A stretch of 64,000 bases of DNA from SKUL01 sp964487545 (GCA_964487545.1 CAZARI010000003.1:1-64000); one strand, 5' to 3'. Numbered from the stretch's first letter, positions 9,661 to 18,627 are shown. Notes: generated by a model from the letters alone, not told the origin. Numbers and translations are program-made.

Positions 9661-10895
9661 GGTTGATCACGGTTTGTTTTCTGATTTTATCAATGCAGCT
9701 CACCGCGCAGGATCTGCGGTATGTTCGCTATCTCGTCGATACGCTTTGCACCGAACAAATGGCCGGACGCGGATATGTCGATGACGGGGTGAATAAAGCA
9801 GCGACCTTTCTCGCTGACCAGTTCGATAGCCTGGAAGTAAAGCCCCTCAATACACAACGATTTCAACCTTTTGTTCATCCGGTCAATACTTTTCCCGAGC
9901 AAGCTACCATTCGGCTCAACGGGCAGGAACTTGTGGCCGGAGTTGATTTTCTTGTCAATCCCTTTAGCCCTTCGCACAGCGGAAAATACCGGGTGGTTCG
10001 GCTGGATACTACTTACATCTGGCACCCGGAGCGGATACGCCTCGAAGCGAATACAGCGCTGTTAATCGATCCGGTTTCAGTACACAACGCCGATGGAAGG
10101 TCGCTCAGAGTGGGACTGGTGCGCGCACTGGCAGAATATGCGCCGATCATCGACCCGGTTTCAAAGCTCACCTGGAGTGTCGGCACCGCCACGTTCAAGC
10201 ATCCGGTGATTGAAATCGATCAGCACAATACCAATTGGCAACACGCCGATTCTGTTGCGATGGAAGTGAGCGCTGAATTGATTTCGGCTTTTGAATCGAA
10301 AAATGTGCTCGGTTTAATTGCCGGAAGTGATTCGACAGCGGAGTATGTGGTTTTCACTGCGCATTACGATCACCTCGGCAAAATGGGAGAGGTGATTTTT
10401 CCGGGAGCCAACGACAATGCGTCAGGAACGGCAATGCTGCTCGATCTGGCAAGACATTTCGCGAAAAATCCGCCGAAAACGAATGTGCTTTTTATGGCGT
10501 GTGCGGGAGAAGAAGCTGGTTTGGTGGGGTCTAAATATTTTGTGGAACACCCGCTGATTCCGCTCGATAGCATTCGTTTCTTAATTAATCTCGACCTGAC
10601 AGGTAACGGCGAAGATGGCATCACGGTGGTGAACGGCCTGTTGCACGAGGAGGATTTTCATCGACTGGCAAAAATCAACTCAGCCAATGGGTTGGTGCCA
10701 AAAATCAATGCTCGCGGCCCGGCAGCTAACAGTGACCATTACTGGTTCAGTAAAAACGGCGTGCCGTCCTTTTTCATTTACACCCTCGGCGATCGCAAGG
10801 CCTACCACGATATTTACGACGTTCCCGAAACGCTGGAATTTCGTGGCTATGAAGGACTGTTTAACCTGGTGTTGAAATTTGTTGATCAATTGTGA
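9657..10895 (+). CDS. Secreted M28-family zinc metallopeptidase (aminopeptidase-like)
   Basis: 412 residues with a signal peptide (about 1-17, ending LTAQ), so periplasmic or exported. The M28 two-zinc site is complete: His236 (TAHYDHLG), Asp253 (ANDNASG), Glu285-Glu286 (AGEEAGLVGS), Asp313 (NLDLTG) and His361 (NSDHYWF). The region from about 85 to 200 between the two catalytic parts resembles a PA-like insert. Family members remove N-terminal residues from peptides. The start codon overlaps the stop of the preceding unknown gene by four bases, and the stop lies inside a 9-bp hairpin. Family assignment is firm; substrate is not known. Confidence 0.93.
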   Translation: MRLITVCFLILSMQLTAQDLRYVRYLVDTLCTEQMAGRGYVDDGVNKAATFLADQFDSLEVKPLNTQRFQPFVHPVNTFPEQATIRLNGQELVAGVDFLVNPFSPSHSGKYRVVRLDTTYIWHPERIRLEANTALLIDPVSVHNADGRSLRVGLVRALAEYAPIIDPVSKLTWSVGTATFKHPVIEIDQHNTNWQHADSVAMEVSAELISAFESKNVLGLIAGSDSTAEYVVFTAHYDHLGKMGEVIFPGANDNASGTAMLLDLARHFAKNPPKTNVLFMACAGEEAGLVGSKYFVEHPLIPLDSIRFLINLDLTGNGEDGITVVNGLLHEEDFHRLAKINSANGLVPKINARGPAANSDHYWFSKNGVPSFFIYTLGDRKAYHDIYDVPETLEFRGYEGLFNLVLKFVDQL

Positions 10896-10928
10896 GGATG
10901 ATTTTTGTCAAAATTCGGCCATCCTCAC
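10892..10928 (+). other. Stem-loop over the M28 peptidase stop codon
   Basis: GTGAGGATG (10892-10900) pairs perfectly with CATCCTCAC (10920-10928), and the loop holds a second short stem (ATTTT/AAAAT). The TGA stop at 10893-10895 lies in the left arm. No U-run follows, so it is more likely an mRNA 3'-end structure than a canonical terminator. Confidence 0.45.
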
Positions 10929-11034
10929 ACAGTTTAAAAACGTATAGAAGACGGAATAATTCTGAAATCAAGATGGGGTAGACACAAACGATAAATTATG
11001 CTCCATTGCTTTGCTAACACACAATTCCAAATCA

Positions 11035-11724
11035 ATGTTCGGTTCCATCAGCGCTCAGCTCTACCTCGTTCCCACGCCAATTGGCAATCTGGGTGATATT
11101 ACCTTTCGGGCAATCGAAATACTTAAATCGGTAGATCTCATTTTAGCAGAAGACACCCGCACTTCGGGAAAATTGCTGAAGCATTACGATATCACTACGG
11201 CCATGGCGGCCTATCACATGCACAATGAGCACAAGGTCACCGATCGATTTGTTGAACAGATGCGCAACGGCCAAACCATGGCCTTAATAACCGATGCCGG
11301 CACACCGGGCATTTCAGATCCGGGATACATGATGGTCAATGCCTGCATCCAAGCCAACTTAAGGGTAGAGTGCCTGCCCGGAGCAACGGCCATAATTCCA
11401 GCAGTGATGCTGTCGGGCTTGCCCAACGATCGCTTCTGTTTCGAAGGTTTTTTACCGCCAAAAAAGGGGCGCAAAACACGTTTTGAGCAACTGGCAACAG
11501 AAGAGCGCACCATGGTGTTTTACGCGTCGCCGCACAAATTGTTAAAAACACTCACTGAGTTTATCACTTACTTTGGACCCGATCGGCCCATGTCTGTATC
11601 GCGCGAAATATCAAAGCTGCACGAAGAAACGTTTCGCGGCACCGTTGCTGAAGTGTGGGCACATTTCGAAACCAAAGGCGTTAGAGGAGAGTTTGTGCTG
11701 GTGGTTGCAGGGAAAAACCGCTGA
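11035..11724 (+). CDS. rsmI: 16S rRNA (cytidine-1402-2'-O)-methyltransferase RsmI
   Basis: 229 residues from the ATG at 11035. A TTG eight codons upstream (11011) is possible but adds nothing conserved. RsmI methylates the ribose of C1402 in the ribosomal decoding centre using S-adenosylmethionine. The tetrapyrrole-methylase fold is shown by LYLVPTPIGNLGDIT at the N-terminus, AEDTRTSGKLL, DAGTPGISDPG and LPGATAIIPA. The segment PHKLLKTL and the SREISKLHEE motif follow in the expected order. Length is normal or slightly short. It stands alone between the M28 peptidase and an oxidoreductase, all on the plus strand. Confidence 0.95.
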   Translation: MFGSISAQLYLVPTPIGNLGDITFRAIEILKSVDLILAEDTRTSGKLLKHYDITTAMAAYHMHNEHKVTDRFVEQMRNGQTMALITDAGTPGISDPGYMMVNACIQANLRVECLPGATAIIPAVMLSGLPNDRFCFEGFLPPKKGRKTRFEQLATEERTMVFYASPHKLLKTLTEFITYFGPDRPMSVSREISKLHEETFRGTVAEVWAHFETKGVRGEFVLVVAGKNR

Positions 11725-11796
11725 TTTGTTGCTCACCGCATTGTGTTTCCGGCAAAATCATCAATCTCACTAACTTCACAACAAAAGCACCAATCA

Positions 11797-12819
11797 ATGA
11801 AAGCCATTTTCCTTACCCAATACGGAGCAGCCGATAAGGCCTTTGAAATTCGCGAAACACCTGAGCCCGAAATGAAACCGCGTCAGGTAAGGATTGCGGT
11901 CGAAGCTTTCGGAATCAACTTTGCCGATGTGATGGCGCGCCAGGGATTGTATCGCGAGGCCCCACCGTTGCCCTGTGTGCTGGGGTATGAAGTGATTGGC
12001 AGGGTTGAAAAAGTGGGTAGCGAAGTCGATGACTCGTGGATGGGTAAGCGCGTATTAGCCTTCACGCGATTTGGCGGATACGCAGAAAAAGTGGTGACTG
12101 ATCACCGTGGTTTGATTGAAGTTTCCGATGATCTGCAACCCGACCGGGCCACGGCTTTGGGAACACAATACGCCACCGCCTACTATGCCATTATTCACAG
12201 CCAAACATTATTGCCCGGCGATGCGGTACTGATTCACGCAGCGGCAGGCGGGGTGGGACAGGCATTGGTGCAGTTTGCAAAACACTTGGGTTGCACCATC
12301 ATTGCCACCGCAGGTTCACAACCAAAACTCGACTTGCTCCGATCGCAGGGTGTGCATTGTGCTATCAATTACCGCACGCAGAACTACGCCGACGAAGCGC
12401 GTAAATTCCTTAAAGACCAACGGCTATCCGCAGCGTTTAACGCCATCGGCGGAAGCGCCATTAAAAAAGATTACCGGCTGCTGGGCTCGTCCGGAACGCT
12501 GGTGTGTTTTGGTGCCTCTACTCGTATGGGATCCTCGGGTGGCTTTTTCGCCAATTTAGGACTGGTGTGGAATACCGGCCTGCTCAGTCCGCTGTTTATG
12601 ATGATGAAATCAAAGTCGGTGGTGGGATTGAACATGCTTAAAATTGCCGACAACCGTCCGGATATTGTGCAACATTGCTTGAACCGAGTGATGGAGATGT
12701 ACCAATCTGGAGCGATCAACCCAATAGCGGGAAAGGTATTCGACGCAACCCAGATAGCCGACGCGCACGCCTCGCTCGAAAATCGCACCAATATTGGCAA
12801 GGTGGCAGTAAGGTGGTGA
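11797..12819 (+). CDS. Medium-chain dehydrogenase/reductase, quinone oxidoreductase or VAT1-like
   Basis: 340 residues from the ATG at 11797; an earlier in-frame TTG at 11743 would add 18 residues before the conserved MKAIFLTQYGAA start. The N-terminal GroES-like domain contains FGINFADVMARQG, and the Rossmann domain contains AAAGGVGQALVQFAK for NADPH binding. No structural-zinc cysteine cluster is seen, as in quinone reductases. The C-terminal MMMKSKSVVGLNM stretch recalls the VAT1 subgroup. Expected to reduce a quinone or enone with NADPH in the cytoplasm. The substrate cannot be deduced from sequence or neighbours. Confidence 0.88.
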   Translation: MKAIFLTQYGAADKAFEIRETPEPEMKPRQVRIAVEAFGINFADVMARQGLYREAPPLPCVLGYEVIGRVEKVGSEVDDSWMGKRVLAFTRFGGYAEKVVTDHRGLIEVSDDLQPDRATALGTQYATAYYAIIHSQTLLPGDAVLIHAAAGGVGQALVQFAKHLGCTIIATAGSQPKLDLLRSQGVHCAINYRTQNYADEARKFLKDQRLSAAFNAIGGSAIKKDYRLLGSSGTLVCFGASTRMGSSGGFFANLGLVWNTGLLSPLFMMMKSKSVVGLNMLKIADNRPDIVQHCLNRVMEMYQSGAINPIAGKVFDATQIADAHASLENRTNIGKVAVRW

Positions 12820-12867
12820 GGCTTTCGCTGTTTAAGTTTTATCTTTGGCCCATTCAAACCCACTCAA

Positions 12868-13944
12868 TTGAAAAACTGGATTCCCCGCAACAGAAAACCT
12901 TTTGTCATCAGCGGCCCCTGTAGCGCTGAAAGCGAAGCGCAAATGTTGGCAACCGCCAGAATGTTGGTAGGCACGGCCGATGTTTTTCGGGCGGGTGTGT
13001 GGAAGCCGCGCACCCGCCCCAATGCATTTGAAGGTCACGGACCGGCAGCACTGGAATGGCTGAAAAGCGTAAAGCAGCAAACCGGACTGAAAACGGCCAC
13101 CGAAGTAGCCAACGCACAGCACGTAGAAGCGGCGCTCAACGCTGGAGTAGATGTCCTTTGGATCGGGGCCCGAACATCCGTTAATCCATTCTCGGTGCAG
13201 GAAATTGCCGACGCCCTAAACGGTGTTAAAATTCCGGTGATGGTTAAAAACCCCATCAATCCCGATTTGCAGTTGTGGATTGGTGCACTGGAAAGAATTG
13301 CCCGAGCGGGAATTGAAGAAATAGCGGCCATTCACCGCGGTTTTTCGTGGTTCGAGAAAACACCGTTTCGCAACGACCCCAAATGGGAATTTCCGATTGA
13401 ATTAAAACGCCTTTTTCCCGATTTGGAGATGATCTGCGACCCGAGCCATATTGCCGGTAACCGCGACCTGCTTCAGATGATTTCGCAAAAAGCACTCGAC
13501 CTGAATTTCTCGGGACTGATGATCGAAAGCCACTTTGATCCCGATCAAGCGCTGAGTGATGCCAAGCAACAAGTTACACCCGAATCCTTGGTCAACATGC
13601 TCGGCAAACTCCAGATTCGCAAAGCCACCTCAGAAGATGTGGTTTTTCTGAACCGACTGGAACAATTGCGCGAATCAATTGACGAAATTGATGAAGAGCT
13701 GATCCAGAAACTGGCGGCGAGAATGGCTCTTGTTGATGAAATTGGTGCTTATAAACGAGATAATAACGTGACCATCTACCAAGTGGAACGCTGGAAAGAA
13801 ATTCTGCGAACGCGCAGAGCATGGGGTAAGGCACTTGGGCTCGACGACGATTTTATCCGTGCACTGCTACAATCCATTCACAAGGAATCTATCGCGCGGC
13901 AAACCGAAATCATGAATAAAATAACCGCGGCCAAGAAGACTTGA
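12868..13944 (+). CDS. Bifunctional 3-deoxy-7-phosphoheptulonate synthase / chorismate mutase
   Basis: 358 residues from a TTG start at 12868; no in-frame ATG lies upstream and the conserved start (NWIPRNRKPFVISGPCSAES) is reached at once. The N-terminal part (1-255) is a type I-beta DAHP synthase, the first step of the shikimate pathway, with KPRTRP at 46-51 and a metal/substrate segment CDPSHIAGNRDL. The C-terminal part (about 263-358) is an AroQ-type chorismate mutase (LRESIDEIDEELIQKLAARM). The mutase domain may provide feedback control by prephenate, as shown for the Porphyromonas gingivalis enzyme of the same arrangement. A strong terminator follows the stop. Confidence 0.94.
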   Translation: MKNWIPRNRKPFVISGPCSAESEAQMLATARMLVGTADVFRAGVWKPRTRPNAFEGHGPAALEWLKSVKQQTGLKTATEVANAQHVEAALNAGVDVLWIGARTSVNPFSVQEIADALNGVKIPVMVKNPINPDLQLWIGALERIARAGIEEIAAIHRGFSWFEKTPFRNDPKWEFPIELKRLFPDLEMICDPSHIAGNRDLLQMISQKALDLNFSGLMIESHFDPDQALSDAKQQVTPESLVNMLGKLQIRKATSEDVVFLNRLEQLRESIDEIDEELIQKLAARMALVDEIGAYKRDNNVTIYQVERWKEILRTRRAWGKALGLDDDFIRALLQSIHKESIARQTEIMNKITAAKKT

Positions 13945-13960
13945 AAATACAAAGCCAAAA

Positions 13961-13987
13961 AAACCCGGAGTGCTCAGCTCCGGGTTT
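13961..13987. terminator. Bidirectional Rho-independent terminator between convergent genes
   Basis: CCCGGAG (13964-13970) pairs with CTCCGGG (13978-13984) around a 7-base loop, and the stem is extended by AAA/TTT with a T-run at 13985-13991 and an A-run at 13957-13963. It serves the DAHP synthase gene on the plus strand and the Cys-rich lipoprotein gene on the minus strand. Confidence 0.88.
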
Positions 13988-14007
13988 TTTTCTCTTGCCA
14001 ATGGGTT

Positions 14008-15357
14008 TTAATAGTTGATTCCGAAAGTGATGCCAGTTATGGTTGTGGTTGCGGTAGAGGTGAAGTCAACGTCCTCGAGATCTACCATGTTAATGGATCC
14101 CTCAATGCGCTTTGGACCCCAAGTCGGAGCAGTTTGTTTCAACGTAATTTGCATTTCATATCCACCGACTTCAACTGATTCGAAAACCACTCCGTTTGGA
14201 TTGGTAAACTGCACGGCAGCCCCAAAACCAAAGGTGTATTGCCCCACGGTTTCAGCGTCTCCCTCTTCCATTGTGGTGGGTACGCGCAGTACGAGTTGTC
14301 GCGAGAATTCACCAAAGACTTGCGTGGCGGTAAAAGTGATGGCGTCGAAGCCGGGCTGAACCTGAAAGTTACTACCTATAAAAGGAGAACCGTTTGCACT
14401 TGTGGCATTCAGATACATTTCGCACTCGTCGCAAACCGTACCTCCGCAGTCAATAGAAGTTTCGTCCTGATTGAGAATACCATCGTTGCAGGTTTCGCAC
14501 GGAGGGCAGGTTCCGCCATAATAGTCAGGCTGATCGCCGATAACGCAGTCGATACCTGCTTCTGGGCCGTTCTGAACACCGTCGTCACACGTTGGGCATA
14601 CATTCGGGCAGTTCGGCCCACCGCAGTCAATCCACTCCTCGCCATTGTTCATTATCCCGTCGTTACAGCTTTCGTCTGGACATTGAGTAGGACAGCCTCC
14701 ACCGCAGTCTACACCGGTTTCATTGCCGTTCATAATGCCATCGGAACAAGTGGGCACTGGGCAAGGTGTGCCGCAAATGCCACCACAGTCAATGCCCGTT
14801 TCGTCCTGATTCATAATGCCATCGTTGCACGAAGGCACGGGACAAGGAGGGCAATCTGGACCGCCGCAGTCTACACCGGTTTCGTTGCCATTCCAAACGC
14901 CATCGTTGCACGTTGGCGGTGGACAGGGTGTGCCGCAAATGCCACCACAGTCAATTCCTTCTTCATCTCCGTTTTGAATGCCATCGTCGCAGGTTGGCTG
15001 ACAAAAGTTTGGACATGGAAACCCACAGTCTACCCCTTGTTCCATGACGAAAGAGTTGGTTGCCGCGTGCCAGTTAGCGCTTTGAACACCATCGCTACAA
15101 GTTCCACACGGATCACAGTTCGGACCGCCGCAATCGATATACTGCTCGTCCTGATTGAGAATGCCGTCGTCGCACGTGGGTGGACATGGTGGACAGTTAG
15201 GACCGCCACAGTCAACGCGCTCTTCCTCTTGATTCAATTTCTCATCGAAACAGGTAGCGTTGATTTCATTGTCTTTATGATTACATCCTGCCGTAAACAA
15301 AATACTGGCAAATACGAATCCTGTGAGCAGCGATTTCAGGGTTGAATGTATGGACAT
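14008..15357 (-). CDS. Lipoprotein with ten tandem Cys-rich repeats
   Basis: 449 residues with a lipoprotein signal (FTAGC, lipidated Cys25), so membrane-anchored outside the cytoplasm. Residues 36-312 hold ten repeats of about 25 residues with pattern C-x-D-G-(I/V)-x-N-x-x-E-x-x-(I/V)-D-C-G-G-x-x-C-x-x-C. Repeat 1 is degenerate at its start, and repeats 3 and 9 carry insertions. Each repeat has four cysteines and several Asp/Asn, suggesting disulphide-stabilised, perhaps Ca-binding, modules. Residues 313-449 form a beta-rich domain that I do not recognise. No T9SS signal is present. The gene has no same-strand neighbour close by and is closed by the terminator at 13961. Function unknown. Confidence 0.88.
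   Translation of the reverse strand: MSIHSTLKSLLTGFVFASILFTAGCNHKDNEINATCFDEKLNQEEERVDCGGPNCPPCPPTCDDGILNQDEQYIDCGGPNCDPCGTCSDGVQSANWHAATNSFVMEQGVDCGFPCPNFCQPTCDDGIQNGDEEGIDCGGICGTPCPPPTCNDGVWNGNETGVDCGGPDCPPCPVPSCNDGIMNQDETGIDCGGICGTPCPVPTCSDGIMNGNETGVDCGGGCPTQCPDESCNDGIMNNGEEWIDCGGPNCPNVCPTCDDGVQNGPEAGIDCVIGDQPDYYGGTCPPCETCNDGILNQDETSIDCGGTVCDECEMYLNATSANGSPFIGSNFQVQPGFDAITFTATQVFGEFSRQLVLRVPTTMEEGDAETVGQYTFGFGAAVQFTNPNGVVFESVEVGGYEMQITLKQTAPTWGPKRIEGSINMVDLEDVDFTSTATTTITGITFGINY
14422..15252 (-). repeat. Tandem 75-base coding repeat encoding Cys-rich modules
   Basis: Ten in-frame units of about 75 bases encode the repeat described for the lipoprotein. Unit length at protein level is 24-27 residues except for the third (about 36) and ninth (about 33). 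Nucleotide identity is clear between units 5 and 7 (same protein core DGxxNGNETGVDCGG) and between units 4 and 6 (ending IDCGGICGTPCP), suggesting that a two-unit block was duplicated. Confidence 0.75.
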
Positions 15358-15488
15358 TACGGTAATAGTTTATTTGGTTGTAGGGTAATTACAGCCGTTT
15401 GCAGCGGGTGAATATACGATTTTTGCTTCCTTTTTATCAACAGATTGACGGAAAATGAATGGCGCGGTTGTTTGCCGAGAGCCTAACA

Positions 15489-15722
15489 TCAGCCCAATTG
15501 TTGCCCCCGATGCGGCCGCAAGGCATCGCGAAATTCAATCATACGATCGGCCGGTACCACCATCCAGGCCATCCAGTGATTTTGCTCTACGGCTTCGTGG
15601 TGGCTCTGTGTTTCCGGCAGGCCAGCTTTTTTGGCAAATTCTGCAAGGTGCATGGCGTGGTGCTTTGCCATGCCTTCTGCATCGCCGCCCCGAAAATCCC
15701 AGATGAGTTTGATACGTTCCAT
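15489..15722 (-). CDS. Small conserved protein of unknown function (77 residues)
   Basis: The ATG at 15722 lies 6 bases after the pepD stop on the same strand, so the two are probably one transcript. The protein begins MERIKLIWDFRGGDAEGM and contains histidines in KHHAMHLAEF and SHHEAVEQNHW, which could bind a metal. It has no signal peptide or membrane span. I recall similar short proteins in other Bacteroidota with the same first 18 residues, but no function is known to me. The tight spacing and non-random His pattern support a real gene; role unassigned. Confidence 0.72.
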   Translation of the reverse strand: MERIKLIWDFRGGDAEGMAKHHAMHLAEFAKKAGLPETQSHHEAVEQNHWMAWMVVPADRMIEFRDALRPHRGQQLG

Positions 15723-15728
15723 ATCGAT

Positions 15729-17189
15729 TTACTTTTTGGGCGCCCGATTTAACGTGGCCAGCAAAAATTTCCAGAATTTGTTTACCGATGATATCTGCAC
15801 TTTCTCGTCTGGTGAGTGTGCTCCGCGGATATTGGGTCCAAAGGAAATCATTTCCATTTTCGGATAGTGTGCGCCTATCAGGCCGCATTCTAACCCCGCA
15901 TGACAAACATTGACAAAAGGTTCATCCTCAAATAATTCTCGATACAGGTCTGCCATCACCGGAATAATCGCAGCATCGTGCTTAGGTGCCCAACCCGGAT
16001 AATCGCCGGTGGCATCCACATCACCCCCAATCATTTCAAAAATGACGCGGATGGCGTTGACCAAATCAAATTTTTCTGAATCAACAGCGCTTCGCGTAAG
16101 GCACATCACGGCATATTCTCCCTTGCGCGCTTCAACACGTGCCACATTGTTGGAGGTCTGAACCAGGTTTTCCACGTCCGGACTCATGCGGTAAATTCCG
16201 TTGGGACAGGCGTAGAGGGCACTGATAAATGCTTTTTGAAAATCGGCCGGCATCAGGCTCTCGGGCATCGAAGCACTGGCTATTTCAATTTCCAGGAGTG
16301 GGTCAGAATGATGGTGCTCGTCAGTGAGGGTTTTGCCGATGGATTCAATTTCACGGTTAAATAGGGCTACATCACTGGCCGCAATCGCAACAACGGCATG
16401 TGCCTCGCGCGGAATGGCATTGCGCAAACCTCCACCATCGACTTCGCCGATTCGGAGGTTAACTTTTTGCGCCACGGTATAGAGTATCCGGTTCAATAGT
16501 TTATTGGCATTTCCCAAGCCTTTGTTGATGTCCATGCCCGAATGACCACCACTTAAGCCTTTTATCGTGAGGGTGAAAGCTTGATGCGATGGGTCTGGTG
16601 CTTCCGGATCATAGCTGCCGGTTGCTGTAACGTCCACTCCGCCGGCACAGCCAATAGTGAGTTCGTTATCATCCTCGGTATCGAGATTGAGGAGAATAGA
16701 AGCGTTGAGCATGCCGCCTTCCAGCCCCATGGCGCCGGTCATTCCGGTCTCTTCGTCAATCGTAAACAATGCTTCCAGTGGTGGGTGCGAAATATCGTTG
16801 GACGAAAGCAAGGCCATGATCGCCGCTACGCCGAGTCCATTGTCAGCGCCCAGCGTGGTGCCGCGGGCCTTTATCCAGTCGCCGTCCACATACATGTCGA
16901 TTCCCTGGGTGTTGAAATCGAATTCGGTGTCGTTATTTTTCTGGTGAACCATGTCCAGATGACTCTGCAGGGCTACCGTTTGCCGACCTTCCATTCCCAA
17001 CGTTGCCGGCTTTTTGATGATGACGTTGCCCACCTTATCGACAACAGTTTCGAGATTCAGCTTTTTACCGAAATCAACCATGAACTGAATCACCCGCTCC
17101 TCTTTTTTGGAAGGACGGGGAACAGCGTTTAGATCGGCAAAATGATTCCACAGCACTTTGGGCTCAAGGCCTCTAACTTCTTTATTCAT
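15729..17189 (-). CDS. pepD: Cytosolic Xaa-His dipeptidase (aminoacyl-histidine dipeptidase), M20 family
   Basis: 486 residues, the usual length. PepD hydrolyses dipeptides such as carnosine with two zinc ions. Metal and catalytic motifs are in order: SHLDMVHQ (His ligand), GADNGLGVA (bridging Asp), IDEETGMTGA (catalytic Glu and ligand), NLDTEDDNE (ligand Asp) and a C-terminal His in GPNIRGAHSPDE. A dimerisation domain with SGGHSGMDIN lies in the middle. No signal peptide, so cytoplasmic. The start is the ATG at 17189. It leads a two-gene unit with the 77-residue protein. Confidence 0.95.
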   Translation of the reverse strand: MNKEVRGLEPKVLWNHFADLNAVPRPSKKEERVIQFMVDFGKKLNLETVVDKVGNVIIKKPATLGMEGRQTVALQSHLDMVHQKNNDTEFDFNTQGIDMYVDGDWIKARGTTLGADNGLGVAAIMALLSSNDISHPPLEALFTIDEETGMTGAMGLEGGMLNASILLNLDTEDDNELTIGCAGGVDVTATGSYDPEAPDPSHQAFTLTIKGLSGGHSGMDINKGLGNANKLLNRILYTVAQKVNLRIGEVDGGGLRNAIPREAHAVVAIAASDVALFNREIESIGKTLTDEHHHSDPLLEIEIASASMPESLMPADFQKAFISALYACPNGIYRMSPDVENLVQTSNNVARVEARKGEYAVMCLTRSAVDSEKFDLVNAIRVIFEMIGGDVDATGDYPGWAPKHDAAIIPVMADLYRELFEDEPFVNVCHAGLECGLIGAHYPKMEMISFGPNIRGAHSPDEKVQISSVNKFWKFLLATLNRAPKK

Positions 17190-17239
17190 TATTGTTTGAT
17201 GGTCTTTTTTGTTGTCCGAAAAAAAAAATGGAGTAATAA

Positions 17240-18436
17240 TTATTTGATCACTCCCAATTCGCGTCCTACTTTTTCAAAAGCAGCAATGGCGCGATCCAAG
17301 TGTTCTTTGGTGTGCGCGGCAGAGAGTTGCACGCGAATACGCGCTTTATCTTTGGCAACCACCGGGAAGAAAAACCCGATGACGTAGATGCCTTCTTCGA
17401 GCAAGCTGTCGGCCATGCGTTGTGAGAGCTTGGCATCATACAGCATCACCGGAACAATGGCAGAATCGCCAGGCACAATATCAAAGCCGAGCTGGGTCAT
17501 TTTTTCTTTAAAATAGCGCGTGTTTTCTTTCAGTTGATCACGCAATTCGGAAGTGGAACCCAAAATGTCGAGCACTTTAATTGAAGCAGCCACAATGGAA
17601 GGTGCCAGCGAGTTGGAAAACAGATAAGGACGTGAGCGCTGTCGCAGCAGTTCGATAATTTCCTTTCGTCCGGTGGTGTATCCGCCCATTGCACCGCCCA
17701 AGGCTTTTCCGAGGGTGCCGGTAATGATGTCCACCCGACCGATTACGCCACAGTGCTCAATTGATCCACGACCGTTTTCACCCATAAAACCGGCTGCATG
17801 ACAGTCGTCAACCATCACCAGCGCATCGTATTTATCGGCCAGATCACAAATGCTTTTCAGGTCGGCTACTACTCCGTCCATCGAAAATACGCCATCTGTA
17901 ACGATCAACTTAAATCGGTGGCCTGCCTGCTGCGCCGCTTCTAACTGGGCTTCGAGGTCTTGCATGTCGTTGTTTTTGTATCGGTAGCGGGCCGCTTTGC
18001 ACAAACGCACCCCATCGATGATCGAGGCGTGGTTTAGTTCGTCGGAGATGATGCAATCCTGATCAGTGAGCAGCGGTTCAAATATTCCGCCGTTGGCATC
18101 GAAACAGGCCGCGTATAAAATGGTGTCGTCGGTACCAGAAAACGCCGCGATTTTGGCCTCGAGCTCTTTGTGAATATCCTGTGTCCCACAAATAAAACGC
18201 ACCGAAGACATACCATATCCTCGGCTGTCGAGTCCTTCGTGAGCGGCTTTTACCACGTCTGGATGAGAAGATAGCCCGAGGTAGTTGTTGGCGCAGAAAT
18301 TTAGCACTTTTTGGCCTGTATCAAGGGTTATCTCGGCGCCTTGCTCGCTAGCAATGATGCGTTCGCGTTTGTATAAACCGGCCTCGTCGATAGCCACCAG
18401 TTCTGTTTTCAAATGCTCTTTAATTGATCCGTACAT
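17240..18436 (-). CDS. kbl: Glycine C-acetyltransferase (2-amino-3-ketobutyrate CoA ligase)
   Basis: 398 residues, matching the family length. This PLP enzyme of the alpha-oxoamine synthase family splits 2-amino-3-oxobutyrate with CoA to glycine and acetyl-CoA in threonine breakdown. The PLP lysine is Lys244 in TGTLGKALGG, the same number as in the E. coli enzyme. Asp210 with DDCHAAGFMG and SDELNHASIIDG are also conserved. The partner threonine dehydrogenase gene is not in the window. A paralogous activity (serine palmitoyltransferase or KAPA synthase) is less likely given the N-terminus and these motifs. Confidence 0.92.
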   Translation of the reverse strand: MYGSIKEHLKTELVAIDEAGLYKRERIIASEQGAEITLDTGQKVLNFCANNYLGLSSHPDVVKAAHEGLDSRGYGMSSVRFICGTQDIHKELEAKIAAFSGTDDTILYAACFDANGGIFEPLLTDQDCIISDELNHASIIDGVRLCKAARYRYKNNDMQDLEAQLEAAQQAGHRFKLIVTDGVFSMDGVVADLKSICDLADKYDALVMVDDCHAAGFMGENGRGSIEHCGVIGRVDIITGTLGKALGGAMGGYTTGRKEIIELLRQRSRPYLFSNSLAPSIVAASIKVLDILGSTSELRDQLKENTRYFKEKMTQLGFDIVPGDSAIVPVMLYDAKLSQRMADSLLEEGIYVIGFFFPVVAKDKARIRVQLSAAHTKEHLDRAIAAFEKVGRELGVIK

Positions 18437-18558
18437 TTTTTTTGTTTTCGGTTGTGCGGTGCGGGCTATAATTCTGGATTGTGTGTATGTGCCTGCACCA
18501 AATAAAATATGAATAAATAAAATCCGCAGTCGACGATTGGTCAGCTACGGCTGATTAG

Positions 18559-18566
18559 CAAATGTA
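18559..18566 (-). promoter_or_regulatory. kbl: Candidate -7 box (TACATTTG) upstream of kbl
   Basis: The minus-strand octamer TACATTTG fits TAnnTTTG and lies about 120 bases before the kbl ATG. No TTG -33 element is at 17-20 bases, so it is only a candidate. The rest of 18437-18627 is AT-rich without other visible structure. Confidence 0.3.
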
Positions 18567-18627
18567 GATAAAAATTGACGCTTATTATTGAGGTCAGCTT
18601 GGTGAAAATTGGGTGATAGATCCTCAA

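Noticed and set aside
14239..15345. 368-codon plus-strand frame opposite the Cys-rich lipoprotein gene
   Set aside because: It is the shadow of a repeat-bearing gene; the lipobox, repeat pattern and stop-adjacent terminator support the minus strand.
16581..17132. 183-codon plus-strand frame opposite pepD
   Set aside because: Antisense to a conserved enzyme with all catalytic motifs; low-complexity translation.
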